Shown here in pieces: positions 55,591-62,316 of a stretch of DNA of 64,000 nt. This stretch comes from Luteimonas cucumeris (GTDB taxonomy: Bacteria; Pseudomonadota; Gammaproteobacteria; Xanthomonadales; Xanthomonadaceae). The first letter of the stretch is position 1; each line of letters opens with the position of its first letter. The notes under the pieces are model-generated. The model saw only the letters and a list, made by a program, of their open reading frames with translations. It did not search any database and was not told the DNA's origin. Position numbers and translations under genes: made by a program. Location: positions 108,208 through 172,207 of the forward strand of contig NZ_VLKN01000007.1 of assembly GCF_007830035.1 (NCBI RefSeq). The letters are read 5' to 3'.

Positions 55591-55818
55591 CTACGAAGCC
55601 AGAAACGCGCGCAGCCGCGCCGCATCGAACGGCCACTCCAGCTCGCGGCCGTCGGTGTCGTCACGCAGCACCGGCACGCGCGTGCCGTAGGCGGTTTCCA
55701 GCGTCTCGTCGTCGTCGATGAACACGCTCTCGAATTCCGGCGCGCGCACCGTCGCCAGCACCTCCAGCGCCAGATCGCAGAGATGGCAATCGTCGCGCTG
55801 GTACAGGATCAGGGGCAT
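55591..55818 (-). CDS. Glutaredoxin-like protein (DUF836)
   Basis: A 75-residue thioredoxin-fold protein with the redox pair CHLC near residue 11 and the cis-proline region TRVPVLRDD near 48. Small DUF836 glutaredoxin-like proteins have no defined partner. The ATG opens directly on the conserved LILYQRDDCHLC. The frame is open further upstream but lacks family sequence. It diverges from sdaA. Confidence 0.82.
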   Translation of the reverse strand: MPLILYQRDDCHLCDLALEVLATVRAPEFESVFIDDDETLETAYGTRVPVLRDDTDGRELEWPFDAARLRAFLAS

Positions 55819-55924
55819 CGGCGTGTCGGCATCGGCGGCTGGCGGGGCTGCCCCGGGGTGACGCGTAGAATAGCGGCTGTCCCCGCCTGCCATCCCTCGC
55901 GGGGCTCACCGGAGTAGTCGTTAC

Positions 55925-57307
55925 GTGGCTGTCAGCACCTTCGATTTGTTCAAGATCGGCATCGGGCCGAGTTCCTCTCATACGGTCGGACCGATGCGCG
56001 CGGCGGCGCGTTTCGTCGAGAAATGGCTGGTCGAATGCGACCGCGTGACCGATGTCGCGCGCATCCGCGCCGAGGTGTTCGGCTCGCTGGCGCTGACCGG
56101 GCGCGGCCACGGCACCGACAAGGCCGTGCTGATGGGCCTGGAAGGCCACTGGCCGAACCTGATCGATCCGGACATCATCCCGGCCGCGCTGGAACGCATC
56201 CGCGGCAGCAAGAAGCTCAACCTGTTCGGCCGCCACGAGATCGGCTTCGACGAGAAGCGCGATCTGGTCATGAACAAGCGCCAGAAGCTGCCGTACCACA
56301 CCAACGGCATGCGCTTCACCGCCTACGACGCCGACGACAACGTCATCGCCACGCGCGATTACTACTCGGTCGGTGGCGGCTTCGTCGTCAACCAGGACGA
56401 GGCCGCGGAAGACCGCATCGTCGCCGACACCACCGAACTGCCCTACCCGTTCCACAGCGGCGACGAACTGCTGGCGCAGGCACAACGCAACGGGCTGAGC
56501 ATCGCGCAGCTGATGTTCGCCAACGAGAAGGCCTGGCGCAGCGAAGACGAGATCAGGGACGGCCTGCGCGAGATCTGGAAGGCGATGCAGAGTTGCGTGG
56601 CGCGAGGCATCCGCGAGACCGGCACGCTGCCCGGCGGCCTGCATGTCGCGCGGCGTGCGCCGGCGCTGTACGCCGAGCTGTCGAGCAAGCCCGAAGCGGC
56701 GATGCGCGATCCTTTGACCGTGCTCGACTGGGTCAACCTGTACGCACTCGCAGTCAACGAGGAAAACGCCGCTGGCGGCCGTGTCGTCACCGCGCCGACC
56801 AACGGCGCCGCCGGCATCATCCCCGCGGTCGGTCACTACTACGAGCGCTTCTGCCCGGCCGCCAATGAGCAGGGCATCTTCGACTTCCTGTTGACCGCGG
56901 CGGCGATCGGCATCCTGTACAAGGAAAACGCATCGATCAGCGGCGCCGAAGTCGGTTGCCAGGGCGAAGTCGGCGTGGCCTGCTCGATGGCTGCCGGCGG
57001 CCTGGTCGCCGCGCTCGGCGGCACGCCGGGACAGATCGAGAACGCCGCGGAAATCGGCATGGAACACAACCTCGGCCTGACCTGCGATCCGATCGGCGGA
57101 CTGGTGCAGATCCCGTGCATCGAACGCAACGCGATGGGCGCGGTCAAGGCGATCAACGCCGCGCGCATGGCGCAACGCGGCGACGGCAAGCACAAGGTCA
57201 GCCTCGACAAGGTCATCAAGACCATGCGCGACACTGGCCGCGACATGCAGGACAAGTACAAGGAAACCAGCCGCGGCGGACTGGCGGTGAACGTCATCGA
57301 GTGCTGA
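55925..57307 (+). CDS. sdaA: L-serine ammonia-lyase, single chain
   Basis: A 460-residue 4Fe-4S enzyme converting L-serine to pyruvate and ammonia. The beta domain (about 1-160) starts [20 protein letters not shown] (in part). The alpha domain (about 190-450) carries [31 protein letters not shown] and the cluster cysteines in the C-terminal half (GCQGE, LTCDP, IPCIER). Length is that of single-chain SdaA/SdaB. The start is GTG; a TAGAAT box lies 54 bases upstream. Confidence 0.94.
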   Translation: MAVSTFDLFKIGIGPSSSHTVGPMRAAARFVEKWLVECDRVTDVARIRAEVFGSLALTGRGHGTDKAVLMGLEGHWPNLIDPDIIPAALERIRGSKKLNLFGRHEIGFDEKRDLVMNKRQKLPYHTNGMRFTAYDADDNVIATRDYYSVGGGFVVNQDEAAEDRIVADTTELPYPFHSGDELLAQAQRNGLSIAQLMFANEKAWRSEDEIRDGLREIWKAMQSCVARGIRETGTLPGGLHVARRAPALYAELSSKPEAAMRDPLTVLDWVNLYALAVNEENAAGGRVVTAPTNGAAGIIPAVGHYYERFCPAANEQGIFDFLLTAAAIGILYKENASISGAEVGCQGEVGVACSMAAGGLVAALGGTPGQIENAAEIGMEHNLGLTCDPIGGLVQIPCIERNAMGAVKAINAARMAQRGDGKHKVSLDKVIKTMRDTGRDMQDKYKETSRGGLAVNVIEC

Positions 57308-57323
57308 GCGCGCCGCGCGCGGT

Positions 57324-57707
57324 TCAGTGCGTCACGTAATACACGAACGTCCCGGCGGCATGTCCGGCCTGGTAGATGAACACGACAGCCGCGAACACGG
57401 CCGCCATTCCGGCGATGACGCGGACATCGCGCCGGGAAAAATCCAGCCAGGCCAGCGTGTCCGGGATGATTTCCCGCAGTGGCCGTGATTGCGCGGCCTG
57501 ATCGACGGCGACCAGTCGCTCTGCGGCGATGCCGAACGCCGCGGCCAGTGCCAGCCGCGACTCGTGCGACGCGCGGCCGTCGGTCTCGATCCGCTGGATG
57601 GTGCGCGTGCTCAGACCGGCTACCGTCGCCAGGTGCTCCTGCGACCAGGCCCGCTCTTCGCGCAGGCGTTTGACCAGATTGAGGTCTACCTTCATATCGG
57701 GAACCAC
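57324..57707 (-). CDS. XRE family regulator with a C-terminal membrane helix
   Basis: A 127-residue protein. An N-terminal Cro/C1-type helix-turn-helix (about residues 8-65; LREERAWSQEHLATVAGLST) is followed by a linker and one transmembrane helix (about 97-117), so it is probably tethered to the inner membrane. I chose the GTG at 57707 (MVPDMKV...) because AAGGAGG lies eight bases upstream; an ATG four codons later is too far from it. Target unknown. It converges on sdaA. Confidence 0.78.
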   Translation of the reverse strand: MVPDMKVDLNLVKRLREERAWSQEHLATVAGLSTRTIQRIETDGRASHESRLALAAAFGIAAERLVAVDQAAQSRPLREIIPDTLAWLDFSRRDVRVIAGMAAVFAAVVFIYQAGHAAGTFVYYVTH

Positions 57708-57941
57708 GGTTGCTGCCTCCTTCCAAGATAGGAACCACGCCAGCGTCCCGCAAGCAGGCGCCCGGCGCCACGACAACGACACGACAGCCGCATGACAACG
57801 TCGTGCCCGCGCTGCGCATACGCCCAGCGGCCATGCCGCGCCGCAATATGCAAACGGTTACATGAGGCGAAGATATCGACTCCCCGCTTGGCAGTCCCGG
57901 CGCGATGCGCCGGCTGCATCGATCCGCCACGGAGTCGAGCC

Positions 57942-58216
57942 ATGTCCTCCCACCTCAGCCGCCGCAAGGCCCTGCAACTCATGGGCGCAGGCATGGCCGG
58001 CCTATCGCTGCCGGGTGCACTGGCGCAGGCACCGTGCATTGCGCACGCAAACACCGCGGCGTGCGCACCGATCGCTGGAAGCTGATCCACTTCGGGGAGC
58101 AACCGGAGGAATGGACGTTCTACGACATGCGGAAGGATCCGGACGAACGGGTCAACCTGATCGCGGCGCCGGAACATGCCGAACGCATCGCGCGGCTGAA
58201 GGCGCGCATCACCTAA
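57942..58216 (+). pseudogene. Internally deleted sulfatase gene
   Basis: The first part (57942-58085) encodes a Tat-type leader, SRRKALQLMGAGMAGLSLPG, and soon ends. In another frame, from about 58055, the DNA encodes the C-terminal end of a type I sulfatase: GVRTDRWKLIHFGEQPEEW, then YDMRKDPDERVNL and KARIT. The catalytic cysteine-containing core (about 400 residues) is missing. A large deletion with a frame change explains this best. No sulfatase-maturating gene is nearby. Confidence 0.8.
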
Positions 58217-58300
58217 TTACGCGCGCAGACCGGCGATGTCGATCCGCTGGGATACATTGCGCCGAAGCTTGAGCCGGGCAAGTGTCCGGCCTGAAAACCT

Positions 58301-58385
58301 GTCATCCCGAACGCAGTAAGGGACCTGTTGTTGTAATGGCGCCAAAAGTCCCACACAGCAGGTTCCTCACTGCGCTCGGGATGAC
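58301..58385. repeat. GTCATCCCGA dispersed inverted repeat
   Basis: Starts GTCATCCCGAACGCAGTAAG and ends GCGCTCGGGATGAC. The arms AGTAAGGGACCTG and CAGGTTCCTCACTG pair imperfectly, around a loop. Related to 43727-43802. It fills the gap between the sulfatase remnant and the hydrolase gene. Confidence 0.75.
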
Positions 58386-58498
58386 AAGTAATTATTGTTG
58401 CGCCGTGTCGAACACCGCGAACCGCCAAGCGAAGCATTGCTGAAGCATCGTTGACGCATGACGCGTTAGCATTGCGAATAATTTTGCAGGAGAGCGTC

Positions 58499-59542
58499 AT
58501 GCGCTACCGTCCTTCGTCGATCGCCTTGCTGCTGGCCTTGGTGTTCCCGCTCGCTGTTTTCGCAGCGCAGCAGCCCACTTATGGTCCGCAACTGGAGGAC
58601 TTCGAGTACCCGCATCCCGTGCAGTTCTTCACCCTGGAATCGCAGCGGCAACCGCTGGTGATGGCCTACCTCGATGTCGCACCGCAGGGCGAGGCAAACG
58701 GCCGTACCGTGGTACTGATGCACGGCAAGAACTTCTGCGCCGCGACCTGGGAATCGGCGATCGCTGCGCTCAGCGCGGCTGGTTATCGCGTGATCGCGCC
58801 CGACCAGGTCGGTTTCTGCAAATCGAGCAAGCCAGAGCGTTACCAGTTCAGCCTCGCACAGCTGGCCGGCAACACGCATGCGCTGCTGCAGTCGATCGGT
58901 GTCGAGCGTGCAGCGATCGTCGGCCATTCGATGGGCGGCATGCTGGCCGCGCGCTACGCGTTGCAGTATCCGCAGGCGACGGAACAACTGGTGATGGTCA
59001 ACCCGATCGGGCTGGAAGACTGGCGCGCCGAAGGCGTGCCGTGGCGCAGCGTCGATGCCTGGTACGGCAACGAACTGAAAACCAGTTCCGAAAGCATCAG
59101 GAAGTACCAGCAGGCCGTGTATTACGGCGGCCAATGGAAGCCCGAGTACGACCGCTGGGTCGACATGCTGGCCGGCATGTATGCCGGCGCCGGCAAGGAA
59201 AGCGTGGCCTGGAACCAGGCACTGGCCTCGGACATGATCTTCAACCAGCCGGTGCTGTACGAATTCCCGCGCCTGCGCGTGCCGACCACGCTGCTGATCG
59301 GGCAACGTGACCGCACCGCGATCGGCAAGGATCTGGCCCCGCCGGAACTGGCCAAGCAACTCGGCGACTATCCCCAACTCGGCCAGCGCGCCGCGCGTCT
59401 GATTCCGAACGCGAACCTGGTCGAGTTCAACGACCTCGGCCACTCGCCCCAGGTCGAAGCGCCCGAGCGTTTCAACGCCGCCTTGCTGCAGACGCTGCAG
59501 AACCACGCGCCGATTGATCTGAAGCAGCAGCCCGCCACGTAG
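58499..59542 (+). CDS. Exported alpha/beta hydrolase
   Basis: A 347-residue hydrolase. A signal peptide covers about residues 1-22 (ending VFA). The oxyanion segment LMHGKNFCAATWE is near 79, the nucleophile Ser is in GHSMGGMLA near 143, and the catalytic His is in DLGHSPQVEAPERF near 316. The acid is probably the Asp in IGQRDRTAIG. Substrate unknown. CAGGAG lies upstream of the ATG, and the longer frame before it lacks similarity. Confidence 0.82.
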   Translation: MRYRPSSIALLLALVFPLAVFAAQQPTYGPQLEDFEYPHPVQFFTLESQRQPLVMAYLDVAPQGEANGRTVVLMHGKNFCAATWESAIAALSAAGYRVIAPDQVGFCKSSKPERYQFSLAQLAGNTHALLQSIGVERAAIVGHSMGGMLAARYALQYPQATEQLVMVNPIGLEDWRAEGVPWRSVDAWYGNELKTSSESIRKYQQAVYYGGQWKPEYDRWVDMLAGMYAGAGKESVAWNQALASDMIFNQPVLYEFPRLRVPTTLLIGQRDRTAIGKDLAPPELAKQLGDYPQLGQRAARLIPNANLVEFNDLGHSPQVEAPERFNAALLQTLQNHAPIDLKQQPAT

Positions 59543-59633
59543 GACGCGAGCGAGCACGTTTCGCAGGGCTGCGCCTGCCGGTAAAATGTATCGACATCCC
59601 GTTGACGGCTTGAAAGGAACCAGCAGGATCGGC

Positions 59634-59640
59634 GTTATGC
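59634..59640 (+). other. Possible integron core site at the cassette boundary
   Basis: GTTATGC is preceded by CGGC, which resembles the right-hand core (GTTRRRY) of attC or attI with one deviation. It lies 65 bases before the first low-GC cassette gene, where base composition changes. Alone this is weak; the good attC at 60008-60067 is the main support. Confidence 0.35.
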
Positions 59641-59704
59641 CCCGATAGTGGCACCTATTCCTAGTTAGCCTTCACTAGCAGCATTGCCGTGATCGGAGAC
59701 CTCA

Positions 59705-60013
59705 ATGGCGGGACCTAAAGGAACTCTCAAGACCTGTCCTAGCGGGCACAAGTACTACAAAAGTTCGGATTGCCCTACGTGTCCCAAGTGCGAAGCGCAA
59801 CGCAAGCCTGAGGCTGGCTTCTTGTCTGAGTTAGCTGCCCCTGCAAGGCGCGCGCTTGAAAGCAAAGGTATTGCCACGCTGTCTCAGCTTGCCAAGCATA
59901 CCGAAGCTCAAGTCCTTGAGTTACATGGCATGGGGCCTAGTTCAATGCCAAAGCTGAAGGATGCATTGAAAGCCAAGGGCCTATCGTTCAAGCCTTCTCA
60001 CGGTGAAGGCTAA
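59705..60013 (+). CDS. Integron-cassette protein: zinc ribbon plus RNAP alpha-CTD-like HhH
   Basis: A 102-residue protein with two parts. Residues 11-30 form a probable zinc ribbon with Cys11, His15, Cys23, Cys26 and Cys29 (TCPSGHKYY, DCPTCPKC). Residues about 40-95 are a helix-hairpin-helix of the type found in the RNA polymerase alpha C-terminal domain, with LHGMGPSSMPKLKDALKAKG. It probably binds DNA. Lower GC content and different codon use from its neighbours indicate recent arrival. The stop codon TAA is part of the attC site that follows, as is usual for gene cassettes. Confidence 0.85.
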   Translation: MAGPKGTLKTCPSGHKYYKSSDCPTCPKCEAQRKPEAGFLSELAAPARRALESKGIATLSQLAKHTEAQVLELHGMGPSSMPKLKDALKAKGLSFKPSHGEG

Positions 60014-60067
60014 CAGTTCATTCAAGCCTACGCCGCTTCCCTGCGCGGCTTAATTCTGGCGTTGGGG
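60008..60067 (+). other. Integron attC recombination site
   Basis: About 60 bases reading GGCTAAC-AGTTCATTCAAGCC, a short central TACGCCGC/GCGCGGC hairpin, then GGCTTAATTCTGGC-GTTGGGG. The R''/L'' and L'/R' halves are in the attC order and imperfectly complementary. The core pair is GGCTAAC and GTTGGGG, close to RYYYAAC and GTTRRRY. It lies exactly between two small same-strand genes. No integrase gene is in the window. Confidence 0.85.
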
Positions 60068-60100
60068 CGCTTGCTGAGATTCATCACACATGGAGGTTCT

Positions 60101-60502
60101 ATGAAAGAGACGCTTTTGTGTGCATTTCTTGCCGCTGCAATCTGCTTGCCAAGTCAACTTCATGCCAAAGACAATGAGGACCGGGCCTGCCTTATTGATG
60201 GTTCGTTCACCGTTCTTGGCCGCACGGTCAAATCGAAAGATTGCATGCAATCTGATCCAGAAGAGCCAGAAGAATCTTTCAAACAATCTTGTGAGAAGCT
60301 CGCCAATACGTCAGCGATTCTTGGTGGCGCTGCCGGGAAGATTACCTACATGAAGCAGTGTAAGCGCCCAGCCCAAGGAATCTGCAGAGGCTTTCTCAAA
60401 ACCAAACGGGATGCCTACTACTATGGAAGGTTGGGCAGCGACCTTGCTGATCTGCCGTCCAGCTGTACGCGTGGAGGTGGGCGTTGGAGTAGCGGCAGCT
60501 AG
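60101..60502 (+). CDS. Integron-cassette protein: small secreted cysteine-rich protein
   Basis: A 133-residue protein. The signal peptide covers about residues 1-22 (ending LHA). The mature part has six cysteines (RAC, KDC, QSC, KQC, GIC and SSC), enough for three disulfides. The end is rich in Gly and Ser. GGAGG lies upstream of the ATG. Lower GC content than the chromosome. Not a family I recognise. The gene starts 34 bases after the attC site. No clear second attC follows; TCTAGCAATTCG plus TTGGCTTACTCAGC at 60597-60633 may be a degraded one. Confidence 0.7.
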   Translation: MKETLLCAFLAAAICLPSQLHAKDNEDRACLIDGSFTVLGRTVKSKDCMQSDPEEPEESFKQSCEKLANTSAILGGAAGKITYMKQCKRPAQGICRGFLKTKRDAYYYGRLGSDLADLPSSCTRGGGRWSSGS

Positions 60503-60664
60503 CGCTTTCCCCTCAATTCCGATATGGGCCACTGCCTCGAAAATTAACCGAGTGAGAGTCCGATCCTGGCACGGGGCGCTCAACCATGACGGTGATGTCT
60601 AGCAATTCGAGGTGCTTGGCTTACTCAGCTACCAAGCAGTGAAACATTCACATTGAGGATAATG

Positions 60665-60985
60665 ATGACTGCGTATGCCGTTGCGATGATCCGTGAAACG
60701 CGATTCGGGCCGGAGATCAAGGAGTACCTGCAGCGCATCGATGAGACGCTGGCGCCCTTCTCCGGAAAGTACCGCGTTCATGGCGGTCCGTATCAGCCGC
60801 TGGAAGGATCATGGTCCGGAGACCTGGTCATCATCGAGTTTCCTTGCATGGAAACGGCCAAGGACTGGTATGAGTCCGATTCGTATCGGGCCATTCGAGC
60901 ATTGCGCATGGACCATACCGAAGGCGACGTGATTTTGGTCCAAGGCGTTCCGGACGGTCACAACGGTGCGGATATTCTCAGCTAG
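60665..60985 (+). CDS. DUF1330 family protein
   Basis: A 106-residue ferredoxin-like-fold protein with the DUF1330 pattern: AYAVAMIRETRFGPEIKEYL, GGPYQPLEGSW and LVIIEFPCMETAKDWYES (each in part). Two adjacent ATG codons occur; the second at 60665 has the better distance from GAGG. Biochemical role unknown. It may form a unit with the next two small genes. Confidence 0.82.
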   Translation: MTAYAVAMIRETRFGPEIKEYLQRIDETLAPFSGKYRVHGGPYQPLEGSWSGDLVIIEFPCMETAKDWYESDSYRAIRALRMDHTEGDVILVQGVPDGHNGADILS

Positions 60986-61081
60986 ACGCGCCATTCCGCG
61001 CTCTGAACTTTCATTTGAATCGAAGCCGTCCGGCTTGAATTGATCAAAGTGATGGGGCCGACAAGTGGAGGGTTGATCAGC

Positions 61082-61585
61082 ATGGTCGAGAAGAAGACGA
61101 AGAAGGCCGCCGGGAAAGCCACCGCCAAACGAGGCTCTGCGAAGACGGCCAAGCCGCGCAAGACGGCACCGAAGCCGAAGCCGGGCAAAGTCGTCCTGCT
61201 CTCCGGCGGCAACCCCCAGATCGCGATGGGATACGGCAACGCGCCCGTACAAGCCTACATCGCGGCTATGCCGGGCTGGAAAAGCGACGTTGGGCGCCGC
61301 CTGGATACGCTCATCGAACGCGCCGTTCCCGGGGTATGCAAGGCCGTGAAATGGAACTCGCCCTTCTATGGCATCGAAGAGGGCGTCTGGTTTCTCAGCT
61401 TTCACTGCTTCACGAAGTACATCAAGGTGACTTTCCTCCGCGGTGCGTCGCTGCGTCCTCTGCCTCCCGGCGAGTCGAAACACAAGGCAGTGCGGTATCT
61501 CGACATCCACGAGGGCCAACTCGACGAAGCGCAGTTCGTCGACTGGGTCGAGCAAGCCAGTCGACTGCCGGGCGAACGGATGTGA
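61082..61585 (+). CDS. DUF1801 domain protein with a basic N-terminal arm
   Basis: A 167-residue protein. Residues 1-40 are lysine/alanine-rich (histone-like, KKTKKAAGKATAKRG), possibly DNA- or RNA-binding. The rest is a DUF1801 (YdhG-type) domain: IERAVPGVCKAVKWNSPFYG near 86, WFLSFHCFTKYIKVTF and RYLDIHEGQLDE (each in part). Function unknown. GGAGGG lies nine bases upstream of the ATG; a start 14 codons earlier is possible. Confidence 0.82.
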   Translation: MVEKKTKKAAGKATAKRGSAKTAKPRKTAPKPKPGKVVLLSGGNPQIAMGYGNAPVQAYIAAMPGWKSDVGRRLDTLIERAVPGVCKAVKWNSPFYGIEEGVWFLSFHCFTKYIKVTFLRGASLRPLPPGESKHKAVRYLDIHEGQLDEAQFVDWVEQASRLPGERM

Positions 61586-61685
61586 GCGACTGGAATTCAT
61601 TCGAACCAAGCCGCCTCACGATGGGTTTGATCCAGAACCTGGGCGCAGCGGATTGGTCACACCAAATGCATCCAAACGAGGAAAC

Positions 61686-62021
61686 ATGAGCAACGCAGGT
61701 ACCGCTTTCTGCGCCATATATCGTTGGCGCCTGCATCCCGGCGCCGAACAGACCTTCATCCAGGCCTGGTCGCGGGTTACCCGGTTGCTGGTGACCGAGC
61801 GCGGCTCGTTGGGATCGCGCCTGCATCGTGGGCCGGACAACGTCTGGTACAGCTATACCCAGTGGCCATCGGCCGAGGCGAAAGCCGAAGGCTTGGCGCG
61901 CCCGTCGGTGGATCCTCAAGCCTGGCAGCAGCTGCGCGAAGCCATTGCCGAAACCCTGCCGGAACTGATTCTCGAGCCGGTGGCGGATTTTCTGGTTCCG
62001 CTCGAACACGACGATCGCTGA
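61686..62021 (+). CDS. Antibiotic biosynthesis monooxygenase-like (ABM) protein
   Basis: A 111-residue dimeric ferredoxin-like-fold protein of the ABM group: FCAIYRWRLHPGAEQTFIQA near residue 8 and a TERGSLGSRLHRGPDN loop near 37. Substrate and activity unknown. CGAGG lies upstream of the ATG. A VOC-family remnant begins directly after its stop. Confidence 0.78.
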   Translation: MSNAGTAFCAIYRWRLHPGAEQTFIQAWSRVTRLLVTERGSLGSRLHRGPDNVWYSYTQWPSAEAKAEGLARPSVDPQAWQQLREAIAETLPELILEPVADFLVPLEHDDR

Positions 62022-62022
62022 C

Positions 62023-62139
62023 GATCCGTCCGACAACAGCGCTCCCGGCTTGCATCCCTAGGCGGAGTCTTGCTACGCGGCGTTGGTGCGTGATCCGGAT
62101 GGCCACAACGTCGAGGCGGTTTGCCTGGTTGCGGTCTGA
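62023..62139 (+). pseudogene. Remnant of a VOC (glyoxalase-type) gene
   Basis: The frame reads DPSDNSAPGLHP, an in-frame TAG, then AESCYAALVRDPDGHNVEAV and CLVAV before TGA. RDPDGHNVEAVC is the diagnostic C-terminal end of VOC-superfamily proteins, with its metal-binding Glu. Only the last 38 or so codons remain and they carry a stop where a Tyr codon is expected. The rest of the gene is missing. Confidence 0.8.
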
Positions 62140-62243
62140 TGAGCGCGCATAGCGCGTCGTCGGGAGTGATCGTGCGCGCAGCGCACGCTATGGAGCGGGA
62201 TATAGGCGTCTGAGCAGGGCCTGTTGGTGTTTGCGTTCCGCAT

Positions 62244-62271
62244 AAAAAAAGGGGGCGGAATTTCCGCCCCC
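62244..62271 (-). terminator. Rho-independent terminator of the S8 protease gene
   Basis: On the minus strand AGGGGGCGGAAA/TTCCGCCCCC stem followed by seven T residues, 45 bases after the protease stop. The strongest terminator in the window. On the plus strand there is no T run. Confidence 0.9.
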
Positions 62272-62316
62272 TTCGAACCAGAACACCTGGTCACGACAAC
62301 ACATCAATCAGGACGA

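Noticed and set aside
60985..61060. Second attC-like site (CTGAACTTTCATTTGAATCG... GGCTTGAATTGATC)
   Set aside because: It resembles attC arms, but the core heptamers do not fit and pairing is poor. Not strong enough to list.
60809..61609. Minus-strand frame of 266 codons opposite the DUF1330 and DUF1801 genes
   Set aside because: The plus-strand genes have recognisable families and ribosome-binding sites. The minus-strand product is a shadow with no domain.
61590..61640. Third attC-like site (GGAATTCATTCGAACCAAGC)
   Set aside because: Only the left half resembles attC; there is no matching right core before the next gene.
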